64,000 nt of DNA. Origin: Callorhinus ursinus (taxonomy: Eukaryota > Chordata > Mammalia > Carnivora > Otariidae). Of the stretch, positions 56,035 to 64,000 are shown piece after piece (the stretch's first letter is position 1; every line of letters starts with the position of its first letter). The position numbers were made by a program, and so were the translations under genes. The notes under the pieces were generated by a model, which saw only the letters and a list, made by a program, of their open reading frames with translations, did no database searches and was not told the DNA's origin. Location of the stretch: positions 13,556,924 through 13,620,923 of the forward strand of contig NW_020312827.1 of assembly GCF_003265705.1 (NCBI RefSeq), given 5' to 3'.

Positions 56035-57515
56035 CTAATATGATCAAGTCATATCTGATAAATCCGCAGGTGCCATTCATTTCTCCTACCTGGAACAGTA
56101 ACTCCTGCTCTTGCGCCTTCTCAAAATGTACATGCCTGGGACCCATCCTAGAAGATTCTGATCCATTAGGTTTGGCTTCCTGGGTATCCCTAGTAGAAAA
56201 GCTCAGGTCTGTAACACGCCTTCCCCATTTCCACAGGTCAGACACCAGCCCATCTTTATTAGATATCCTCCTTCTAAAGGCATTCCCAGTCCTGGTGTGC
56301 CTGATGGTTGTACCATGCCCCTAGCCTCAGCTGACTGGAGGGGGTGGGCAGAAAGGAAAAGTCACCTAAGTCAGGCTAAGCCAATCAGGTTATTGCCCTG
56401 AGAATACAGACCATGGCATGGAAGACAGAGGCAGTCTGAAGGTGGTGGGTGCCGAAAGTCAAAAAGTTTGGCCTTGATGCTGGCAGCCATATGGGGTCTT
56501 AAGTGAGGAGAGAGAGCCCGACAGGGAGGAGAGTAGAACAGATATGTAGAGGGAAGTCGGAAAGACAGTGTGGTCTCAGAGGGAAGGGGAGGGAGAAGTG
56601 CCTCATGACACCCCAGTTCTTAGAAGCCCACAGTGTGCCTGCCCCCAGCTGACCTGGGTTCCCACTCATGAGTCCTCTTCACTGCAGTCAGCTTGCAGGA
56701 TCCAGGAGACCATCTTTGCAGGCCTTCCTCGGGTTCCTCCCCATACATGAAGGTCCCCAGGCCTTCCACCTGCAGTGGCATCATCTCACTGCTCATCTCT
56801 TTAGGTGTTACTGCATCAGGGGGACTGGGAGGCTCCGCATTGAACTATTCCATAAATAATCCTCTTGGCCAAAGCACCAGGGTTGGGGAGAGAGGCTTCC
56901 ATGGTGCAGGGCAGCGAAGCATGTTGGAGAAGGAAGACATCATCAAGGGGAGAAGCACTCCTCTGCACACAGAAGGGACCTGAGGTTCCACACTGACGGG
57001 GGACCGGCTGGGCGGGGAGTCCAGGTCTTCCCATGGCTGACACGCAGGTGCCTCCGGCCTGGGCCCGGAAGGGGCCAGCAGCTCCCCAGCTGGGAAATAA
57101 GTGTTGCCCAAAGTGAGTTCCAGGGCACATGTAGGATTCTGCTGTCGAACATGTTTGTGGAACAATAATTTAAACAGTTCCACTTGTTTTTTGGAGACTT
57201 CTCAGGGACAAGGAAACTTTTGAAAGTTCAGGAAGGATATTCAACATGGTGGTGTTCCAAAGACTCTGGCCCCTGCAGCCGTTTGTGAGGGAGCATCTTT
57301 CAGAGCTAGGGCTCTATGGGCTTCTAAGGTGGAAAGGGGCCACACCAAGCCTTGCTTTGGCTTTCAACAAATATGTGGACCCCCCTCTCGAGACCGACAG
57401 ATAGGCAGATGTGTGTCCTCTGCTTTCCGCATCAGGCAGGGCTGGCCCACCACTTCCTCCTCAGACTGACGTCCCTTGCCGCATCGCCCACGACAAGTGG
57501 GAGAGAGGAATTAAG
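56035..57515. other. non-coding DNA
   Basis: No repeat named with confidence. Overlapping frames at 56693-57183 on both strands are not supported as genes. Confidence 0.35.
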
Positions 57516-57520
57516 GAACG

Positions 57521-58014
57521 CAGATGGTCCCTGATGCAGGATAGCTTGACATACGATTTTTTGACTTTATGACCGTGTGAAAAGCCGTACACATTAGGTA
57601 GACACCAGACTTCAGATTCGGAATTTGGATCTTTTCCTGAGCTAGTGATCTATGTCCGATGCCCGCTGGGGAGGCTGGCTAGGCCTCAGCACCCTGTCAG
57701 CCCTGCCATCACAGGGTAAACAACCGATACACCTACAGCCGTTCTGCACCCACACAACCCACAGAACAAAATGTGCTGTTTCTCACTCGCAGGACAGTAG
57801 TCAGTAAGTTACACGAGATATTCAACATGTGTGTTCGGTGACTGCCCAGTTGTAGGCTGCGGTAAGTGTTCTGTGCACGGTAGAGGTTAGCTAGGCTGAG
57901 CTGGGATGGGCGGTGGGTTGCGTGTATGAAATGCATTTTTGACTCACTGATATTTTCAACTTAGGATGATGGGCTTACTGGGATGTAACCCCGTCGTAAA
58001 TAGAGGAAGGTCTG
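57521..58014 (+). mobile_element. MER2-like pogo/Tigger MITE
   Basis: It runs from 'CAGATGGTCCCTGATGCAGG' through 'CGATTTTTTGACTTTATGAC', 'TCAGTAAGTTACACGAGATA', 'TTCAACATGTGTG', 'AGTTGTAGGCTGCGGTAAGT', 'AAATGCATTTTTGACTCACT' and 'GATATTTTCAACTTAGGATG' to 'GAGGAAGGTCTG', with TA following (58015-58016). Non-coding DNA transposon relic. Confidence 0.82.
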
Positions 58015-58019
58015 TATGT

Positions 58020-59215
58020 TTGAGAAGGAAAGAAACTGCAAACACGCAGAAGGAAAGAGAGGCAGGCTAATAAAAGACAGCTTACTTACCATACTCCACC
58101 CTCTACTTAGGGCTTCTCCTGGCCCAAGGCTTGCCTGTTTTTTAAAGGGGTTGTTCACCTACATGGTTGGTTCGGACACTGGAGGCTGAACAGCTTGCAC
58201 GGAGAATTTTAAGAATGACATATTCTGTGTGCTTGAACTCTGAGGACTAAGAAAGGACTGAAGCGAAAATTAACATGCCGCTTCTCTTACCGTAAAAAGA
58301 TTTCTAGCCATGGTGTGAGTATGGTTGGCCATGGGGAGGGTTGGGAGCTGGTGATGGAAAGGGAGGACAGCAGGGGAGTATTTCTTCCTCTCCGTGGACA
58401 AAGGGGCTTGGACAGAGGTCTCTGGCCTTGGTTCCTCTGATGGGAGATTCAGCCCCCCTCAACAGATATGCGGAAGGAGGGTGCCACCTACGCTTGACTG
58501 ATGTCCAAACTCCCCTTTGTCACCATTTCTGATTCTTAGAATCTCTGGCATGAGGCTTCAGAGCTGTCTCAGCTTACACCTTTTGCTTAGTGAGTTTGGG
58601 TAGGTCACATCAAGTGCTCATTTTTAAAAGCGGGTGGGGCTGGATGACCTCCACCCGCCCCTGGGCCTCCACCTTGGAGTCATCTTCTGGGTGGGATTTG
58701 CCATACCACTGGTAAGTAATAAGGCCTGTGGTGAGTGTTCTTGCTGAAGACTTGCCACCCTCCGCTTTGAAGCTTTGTTAAAAGGAATGACTCCCAGATA
58801 GATTGGGGTTTCTTTATTTTTTGGAAAAAAATTTTTTTTTCAGAAGCCCTGTGGGATTTTTCTCCCCTTTTGGCTAGGTTAAAAGGTACTGCAAACTAGA
58901 GGGCTTTCTGAGGGAGATCACTCTGGGCCTTCTCACAGGTTTTTGTGCAGTTTTAAGACAACGCAAAATGGCCGGTCCACCGGCTCAGGTGGGTTCAGGT
59001 GGGGGTTGATGGGAGTTGTCACCTGGGCTTTTTTTCTGTGGAGGAACCTACTGATTTGGCTACGTGCGAGTGATGTGCAATCATATTTTTATTTGTGTCA
59101 CCACCAGGGTGTCCTGTTGGACTCTCCTTTCATCCTCTCCAAAGGCAGCTGGTTGGTGTGGCTTTAGCAGTGGGTGGCCCTTCTTTGGAGGAGCCTAAAG
59201 ACTTGGAGTGGTGGC
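58020..59215. other. unique DNA upstream of the CpG island
   Basis: GC content and CpG frequency rise towards the right edge. No repeat is recognised, as is common close to a promoter. Confidence 0.4.
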
Positions 59216-60000
59216 TACACCGCCGGTCGCTGGGTGGCCCTGCGAATTGTCTGTCGGGTTCTCGAGAACTCAAAATGTGAAGGAGATAAGGCCGGTTTTC
59301 GCTCGAGGTTTATAAGTCGGTCGCGGCGCTGAGCCTTCCCCCTGGAGAGGCCCTACCGGCGTGGCCTCTAGGACGGGCCCCTCGCTCGGTTGTCTGTAAT
59401 GGCCACCCTCCGTCCCTCCGCAGACACGCGCCGGCAGACGACAGGGGGAGCGGCCAGCGGGGCGGGAGGCTGCGGTGCCTTTGTGCCTTTCCTCCCGGGG
59501 CTCGGGGTGGGCGCAGGAGGAGGGTTGGGGACTGCCCTGGGAGCCCCGCCAGGACGCCGTAGTTGGGGAGAAGTGGAATCTCTTCTCCCCCTCGCAAGCC
59601 TCGCCCGCATCGTAATTCTTTTTATTTTTACTTTCGAGCCTTGTAAGGCATGCGGATGGGGTAAGAGCGTTCTGGCGACACGTTGCCAGCGGCACAGCGC
59701 CGGCCCGCCCGCGTGGTCGGAGCCTGGGGAAGGGGCAGGCCGCACGCCGCCCGCCCGCCAGCCGGCCCCGCCGCCCACGGTCGCGGCCGCCCCGGGTCGC
59801 GGGGGCCCGCGCGGGTCACCCCCGCCCCGCGGCTAGAGGCGACTCAGCGCGGCCCAGGCCGGCCTGGGCCCCGGCTGCACTCCCCCTCCCCCCGGGGGGC
59901 GCCCGGGCACGGCGCGCGGGGTCGATCGCGGCGAGGTGGGGCGCGGGCTGGGGCCGCCCCGGCGGGTCCGCACCCCGGGCCGCCAGCGACCCGGCCCACG

Positions 60001-60117
60001 TTTTCCCTCTCTCCGGCTCCCTCCGCCCCCTCCGCTCCGTCCCTCCCCTCCGCGCCCCTCCCTCCCCGCGCTTCCCCTCCTCCTGCCTGGTCATGTGTCG
60101 CCTTTTTTTGTTTGCAG
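60001..60117 (+). promoter_or_regulatory. homopyrimidine tract ending in a splice-acceptor-like site
   Basis: 60001-60090 is nearly all C and T on the plus strand. It is followed by 'CGCCTTTTTTTGTTTGCAG' (60099-60117), a strong acceptor consensus just before 'TGGAAACAATTTCTC'. This may be an acceptor for an upstream alternative first exon, or only a promoter-region CT tract able to form triplex DNA. Confidence 0.4.
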
Positions 60118-60845
60118 TGGAAACAATTTCTCGCCGCTCGGCGCGCCCCGGCCCGACGCGCCGCGGCGGAGGCGAGCGGGAGGCGGGACGGGGCGGGGAG
60201 AGCGGCGGGGCCGGCGGGAGGACGCGCGGCGCGCCCGGCGGACGCCGCAGGTCCCATGCCGCGCCGCGACCCCCGCNNNNNNNNNNNNNNNNNNNNNNNN
60301 NNNNNNNNNNNNNNNNNNNNNNNNNNNNNNNNNNNNNNNNNNNNNNNNNNNNNNNNNNNNNNNNNNNNNNNNNNNNNNNNNNNNNNNNNNNNNNNNNNNN
60401 NNNNNNNNNNNNNNNNNNNNNNNNNNNNNNNNNNNNNNNNNNNNNNNNNNNNNNNNNNNNNNNNNNNNNNNNNNNNNNNNNNNNNNNNNNNNNNNNNNNN
60501 NNNNNNNNNNNNNNNNNNNNNNNNNNNNNNNNNNNNNNNNNNNNNNNNNNNNNNNNNNNNNNNNNNNNNNNNNNNNNNNNNNNNNNNNNNNNNNNNNNNN
60601 NNNNNNNNNNNNNNNNNNNNNNNNNNNNNNNNNNNNNNNNNNNNNNNNNNNNNNNNNNNNNNNNNNNNNNNNNNNNCCCGCGCCCGCGGCCGCCCCCCGC
60701 CGCCCGCCGCCCCGGGCTCGCCGCGCCGCGCCCGCGCGTCCTTAGCCGGGCCACCAAGCGATGCCCGCTGGGCGCCCGCGAAACTTTGTCGGCTCCCGCT
60801 GAAGGGCTGCGGCGCCCCCGCGCCCCCGCGCCCCGCTCCGGCCAG
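60118..60845 (+). other. putative first (5') exon of an unidentified gene, broken by assembly gap
   Basis: The 3' edge is well defined by CCAG|GTGAGT at 60845/60846. The 5' edge is unknown. 60118 is used only because an acceptor-like site ends at 60117, and a transcription start could lie anywhere in the island. One ATG at 60256 (MPRRDPR before the gap) and another at 60761 (a 13-codon frame closing at 60802) are visible. The frame through the gap cannot be trusted because the N run has a round length. The exon may be entirely 5' untranslated. No protein family is recognisable in the proline/alanine/arginine-rich translations on any frame. Confidence 0.5.
60277..60676. other. assembly gap, 400 N
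   Basis: Exactly 400 unknown bases flanked by extremely GC-rich sequence. The round number suggests an estimated, not measured, size, typical of sequencing dropout in GC-rich first exons. Any open frame spanning it is an artefact. Confidence 0.99.
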
Positions 60846-60854
60846 GTGAGTTTG
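60846..60854 (+). promoter_or_regulatory. splice donor site
   Basis: 'CAG|GTGAGTTTG' is a near-perfect U1 match. It is the best single piece of evidence that a plus-strand transcript leaves the CpG island and that the sequence to its right is intronic. Confidence 0.65.
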
Positions 60855-61402
60855 CTCCCCGCTCCCGCCGGCGCCCCGGTGGGGTTGGGGTGACTCGGGG
60901 CGGGGGCGCTCGTCCGAGGCCGTCCTGGAGGCGACCTCACCGCTCTCGGCAGACGAGGGACTCCGCAGTTCCTTGGGGGGAGGGCTCAGGGTGGGGGGCC
61001 CGGCCGGGCGGGGAGACGGCAGCCCCCGAGCGGGGAAGTTGCCCGGTCCGAAGAGTTTCCTGCCCCGACGTGCGGGCTGTTTCCCGGTGCCTCGATTTCC
61101 GAAAGAAGCCCGAAAGGAGCAGAGTTGGTATTGTCCGCGGAGGACAGGATCCCCGCCGTTCCGGGCCGGGGGAGGGGGTGCGGATCTAGGGGAGACCCCA
61201 AGATGAGAAACAGGCTCCTAACAAAGATGCCCCCTCCCCCCAAACTGTGTAGGCTTGGCACCGGCGGTGAGCGTCTCCAGAGACTCCCCGAGGCCCGACC
61301 TCTCCTCACCCCCGCTCTCTAGGAAACCCTCCTTGGGCCCTGGAGAAGTTGGGGGGACGGCGGGCTTTTATTGATGTGTTTTTAAGGCTCGCCGCGGTGC
61401 GG

Positions 61403-61531
61403 CCAATAAAAGGTTTATGACATCTGACCGGCAGTGAAGGTATGCGAGCTCCCAATTGCCCAGTATACGGGGAGCAGAGCAGTTTCCTCGTTGCCTGGCA
61501 ACGCTGCTGATTGACGCGGGACGCAGCCAAT
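61403..61531. promoter_or_regulatory. CCAAT / X-box / CRE-half / CCAAT module
   Basis: In order: CCAAT at 61403-61407 ('GCGGCCAATAAAAGG', also TATA-like), a perfect X-box at 61490-61502, TGACGC at 61512-61517 and a second CCAAT at 61527-61531 ('GCAGCCAATCG'). RFX, CREB/ATF-type and NF-Y proteins are known to bind such sites together, best known from MHC class II and some ciliary promoters. Here X-to-CRE spacing is 9 bases, wider than in the MHC modules. It lies 550-690 bases inside the putative first intron, so it could be an alternative promoter or an intronic enhancer. Confidence 0.6.
61490..61502. promoter_or_regulatory. palindromic RFX X-box
   Basis: 'GTTGCCTGGCAAC' has perfect half-sites GTTGCC and GGCAAC around one central base. 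Including the flanking C and G, the 15-bp inverted repeat 61489-61503 is exact. Confidence 0.75.
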
Positions 61532-61589
61532 CGCCGCTCCCGCAGGTCCCCTTGAAATGTTTTTGACAAGTACAGTAGACGGGAGTGGA

Positions 61590-61617
61590 GCGCGTGCGCG
61601 CGCGCGAGCGCGCGCGA
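61590..61617. repeat. (CG)n-rich tract
   Basis: 'GCGCGTGCGCGCGCGCGAGC' and 'GCGCGCGAAGG' form an alternating CG run with strong Z-DNA potential and NRF1-like 'GCGTGCGC' content, at the right edge of the island. Confidence 0.9.
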
Positions 61618-61846
61618 AGGGGGGTTGCCCGGCCCCTCCAAACTCGCGACTGCCCTGCTCGGCTTGGAGAGGATTTCTTAACTTTTTAAAGTTCACTTCG
61701 AACATCTGTTTGAAGCTGGGTCAGTAATGTGTCAGTTATTTGGAAACCTTCTGATAGTGGGCAAGAAACTCGCTTTCCTGCTGCATTTTCTCCGTTGAAA
61801 AGCAAATAAGATAACAAAACACAGCAAGTCATATAAAAACAAAAAG

Positions 61847-61850
<4 letters not shown>

Positions 61851-61894
<44 letters not shown>
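61851..61894. repeat. (TG)22 microsatellite
   Basis: Uninterrupted 44-base dinucleotide run in the putative first intron, likely polymorphic. Confidence 0.97.
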
Positions 61895-61895
<1 letters not shown>

Positions 61896-61899
61896 AATG

Positions 61900-64000
61900 T
61901 AACCAATAGCAAACCGAAAAGTTGTAAGGAGGTCACTAGTGAATAACTATTTGCGTATCTGGTGGAGCAACCTTATTGGCAGCAGATTAAAAATGTTTGC
62001 TTAACTGCAGACTCACATGATCCGGATTCTCGCTCTCTCTCTCTTTTTTCCCCTCTGAAATAGGAGGAAAAAAAGATTTGGCAAATTATGTAGTTAGAGT
62101 ATAATAATGGAAAACTCCTCAGCTGTGGTTTCTGGGAACTGTTTTTTTTTAAATGGAACTGTAGTGATCAGCAGCTCTTGATACCGTTGCTATGAAAATG
62201 CTGGATTTATAGGGTTGCAGTTAGCAGTTGGAATGCATGGGGGGGACAGAAACACAAAGCAGACAGATGATTCAAGGGTGGCAGACCCCCGTCACCCTCT
62301 TTTCTCGACAGTGCCATTTTTTCTAATAAAACCATACTGCTGGCAATGTTTGTTTAAAACAAAAGAAAACATGGAGTATAGTGTGTTAGTTCCTTTGGGA
62401 AGCTACTGACAAATAAGCAAATTGAAAAGAAAGAGCAGCATGTTGTCATAGCAACAGTGCAATTAAATTACTTTACTGTCAGCCATGATACAATTTTCCT
62501 GTTTGGAAGCTCAGGAGACATAAAACTTTCATCTGGAGCTGAAGTTGACTTCAGTGGCTGGAGTATATGTTCTGTGTTGTACGCTACTGTGTGGATATTC
62601 CTGGTTGTCAGAAACCTAGGGTTTTGTGATGGGATCTGGGGAAACTCGGAGAGAGACAAGCCTCGCTTTGATTTGTTAATAAAGAAGGTAAAAACGTTAT
62701 CAAGTTGGTCTCTGTCATAGCCCCAAACCTAAAGATACTGGCTTATTCTTTAAAATTGTGTCCTGTACTACTCAGGTTAGGTTCCTTGTTTGACAGAAAG
62801 AAAGAGTCCCTGTGGCTGAAACTGGAAGTTTTTCCTCCTTGGAGCGGGGCATCTCTCAGCAGCTCCGGAGAGCTTTCCTCCCGCCTTCTGCCAGCAGGTT
62901 CTGTCTGTCTACCTTGTGATAGAGGGAGGGTGCTGCAGTTTTCAGGCACCCTGGGCTGGCCGTTGGGTGTCTCACATTATACTTTCTAGAATCCCATTCA
63001 AGAGCTTCCCCAGCTGAAGTGGCAGTTACTTTCAGCACACTGTCAATGGGCATTGGAGCCTTAGAATGATCATGTCTGCTTTTGTGTTCATTCTTTTTTT
63101 CTAGATAGATGGCTTGATCTTCTTACTCAGGGGGAAAAAATAAAACAGACATGCTTCTTAAACCAAGCACATTGTGTGAGCGCTACAAGCGGACAGTGGG
63201 AGACCTCTTTCATTATCTTTACTGTTCTTTATATCTTACATTGAGTACTCGAGGTTGAATATGCTTTGTATCTATCGGGGTCATTCTGTTTGTGGACTTG
63301 CCACGTCCTCATTTTCTTTTCCCATCAGAAGTTGTACTCCCTGTTCTAGGTCATTGATAAAAATGGGGGTGGCATGGGGGGGGGTGCAGAATAGAATTCT
63401 GTAGCAATTTTTGTTGCATTTGCCTTCCAGTGTGGAAGCTGCCAGTTGCTCTTGTGGCTTTTTTCACCAATTCTAATTTCAGTTAATGGCTCGTCTTCAC
63501 ATTCCCATTGATTTGTGCGGTGCCCAAAGTTACTAGCTTTTTCATTTGGGGTGTAGTGTCCCAATAATTGAATATACTTTTTCCTCCAGTTCCAACCCAC
63601 AGACTTCCTTGTTTACCAGTCTTTGGACTTGCCAGCTGTGATTAAAGTTGCAGAGTTTGGGGCCATTGCTTGTGGAGGAAAGATACAGTCAAATATAAAA
63701 CACTACCAATCAAAGCACGCTGTGGCCAGAGTGTTAATTCTGGGGCAGTTGTCATGGTTTTCATGTGGAGACAGCTGAACTTAGTCTGAAACACCTGGCC
63801 TTAAACTTACAGGTATTTTTGGGGGTGGGGAGGGAAGGATAAACCGTGAGGCCTGTAACCCCAAGTGACAGGAGTGGTGCATTGCGTTTACTTTGTAGTG
63901 TTTGCTGTGAGGCTTGAAAGAATTTTACCTGTGTATACGTTCATATTTTGAGAAGAAATCGAGGCACCAAGAAAATAACTGACGGTGGGGCACGGTGATA
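61900..64000 (+). other. probable start of intron 1
   Basis: No SINE, L1 or MIR body is recognised over 2.1 kb, unlike the rest of the window. That is common next to developmental promoters. 62090-62660 carries RFX-type sites (see 62442) and may be a conserved element. 63340-63500 ('GTTCTAGGTCATTGATAAAA' and 'TTCTGTAGCAATTTTTGTTG') faintly recalls an ancient CR1/L3 LINE, at low confidence. No coding exon supported. Confidence 0.4.
62442..62455. promoter_or_regulatory. second RFX X-box-like site
   Basis: 'GTTGTCATAGCAAC' fits the X-box consensus GTNRYC-AT-RGYAAC with the standard two-base spacer. A weaker partial site, 'GTTGCTATGAAA', lies at 62186. Together with 61490 this makes a cluster within 1 kb. 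Confidence 0.55.

Larger units (their letters stand above)
59220..61660 (+). promoter_or_regulatory. CpG island with probable TATA-less promoter
   Basis: About 2.4 kb of very GC-rich, CpG-dense DNA with no interspersed repeats, in sharp contrast to everything to its left. It holds GC boxes of the Sp1 type ('GGGGCGGGG' at about 60188 and 60898), homopyrimidine tracts and a good splice donor on the plus strand. No canonical TATA box is seen near the putative first exon. Islands of this size usually mark broadly expressed or developmental genes. It may also fire on the minus strand. The central 400 bases are missing. Confidence 0.85.

Noticed and set aside
59683..60849. 388-codon plus-strand open frame and its minus-strand counterparts across the CpG island
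   Set aside because: They run through 400 Ns, so stops cannot be seen, and GC-rich DNA lacks stop codons on all frames. Translations are proline/alanine/arginine-rich without domain content.
1..64000. CRISPR arrays, operons, prophage or other prokaryotic systems
   Set aside because: Repeat content, CpG depletion outside the island and lack of coding density show vertebrate nuclear DNA. No regularly spaced repeats exist beyond microsatellites and the 36-bp triplet.

Overview
This window is nuclear DNA of a mammal, most likely an arctoid carnivoran (bear, seal or mustelid group). The main evidence is about nineteen copies of a tRNA-Lys-derived CAN SINE with the body 'GCCTGGGTGGCTCAGTCGG', then 'CTGCCTTCGGCTCAGGTCATGATCCCAGG', then 'CTCAGCGGGAAGCCTGC' and a CT-rich, (AAATA)n tail. 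As I remember the families, that form fits arctoids better than the dog or cat SINEC consensus. Species cannot be fixed from the sequence alone. All family names below come from recalled consensus sequences, not from a search.

Layout. Positions 1-59200 look like non-coding DNA, either intergenic or part of a long intron. They hold young CAN SINEs (several with intact target-site duplications), old L1 pieces, mammal-wide MIR and L2 fragments, hAT relics (MER5A type and a second Charlie-like family), two pogo/Tigger relics with TA flanks (51676-52327 and 57521-58014) and LTR fragments. I found no protein-coding exon I could defend there. The open reading frames of 60-176 codons show no recognisable domain and mostly run across repeats or GC-rich DNA on several frames at once.

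At about 59220-61660 lies a strong CpG island broken by a 400-base assembly gap (60277-60676). It contains GC boxes, a good splice donor (CCAG|GTGAGT at 60845/60846) and an acceptor-like site (60099-60117), so it probably holds the first exon and promoter of a plus-strand gene that continues beyond the window. The gene cannot be named from what is visible. About 650 bases downstream of the donor is a compact module of two CCAAT boxes, a CRE-like half-site and a perfect palindromic RFX X-box. A second X-box lies at 62442. The sequence from 60846 to the window end is best read as the start of intron 1.

The most unusual items are a U6 snRNA fragment fused to an L1 3' end (41020-41153, minus strand), a 36-bp triplication inside an ancient hAT element (6889-6996), the RFX/CRE/CCAAT module (61403-61531), and a Tigger copy that keeps a fossil of the transposase helix-turn-helix region (51676-52327).
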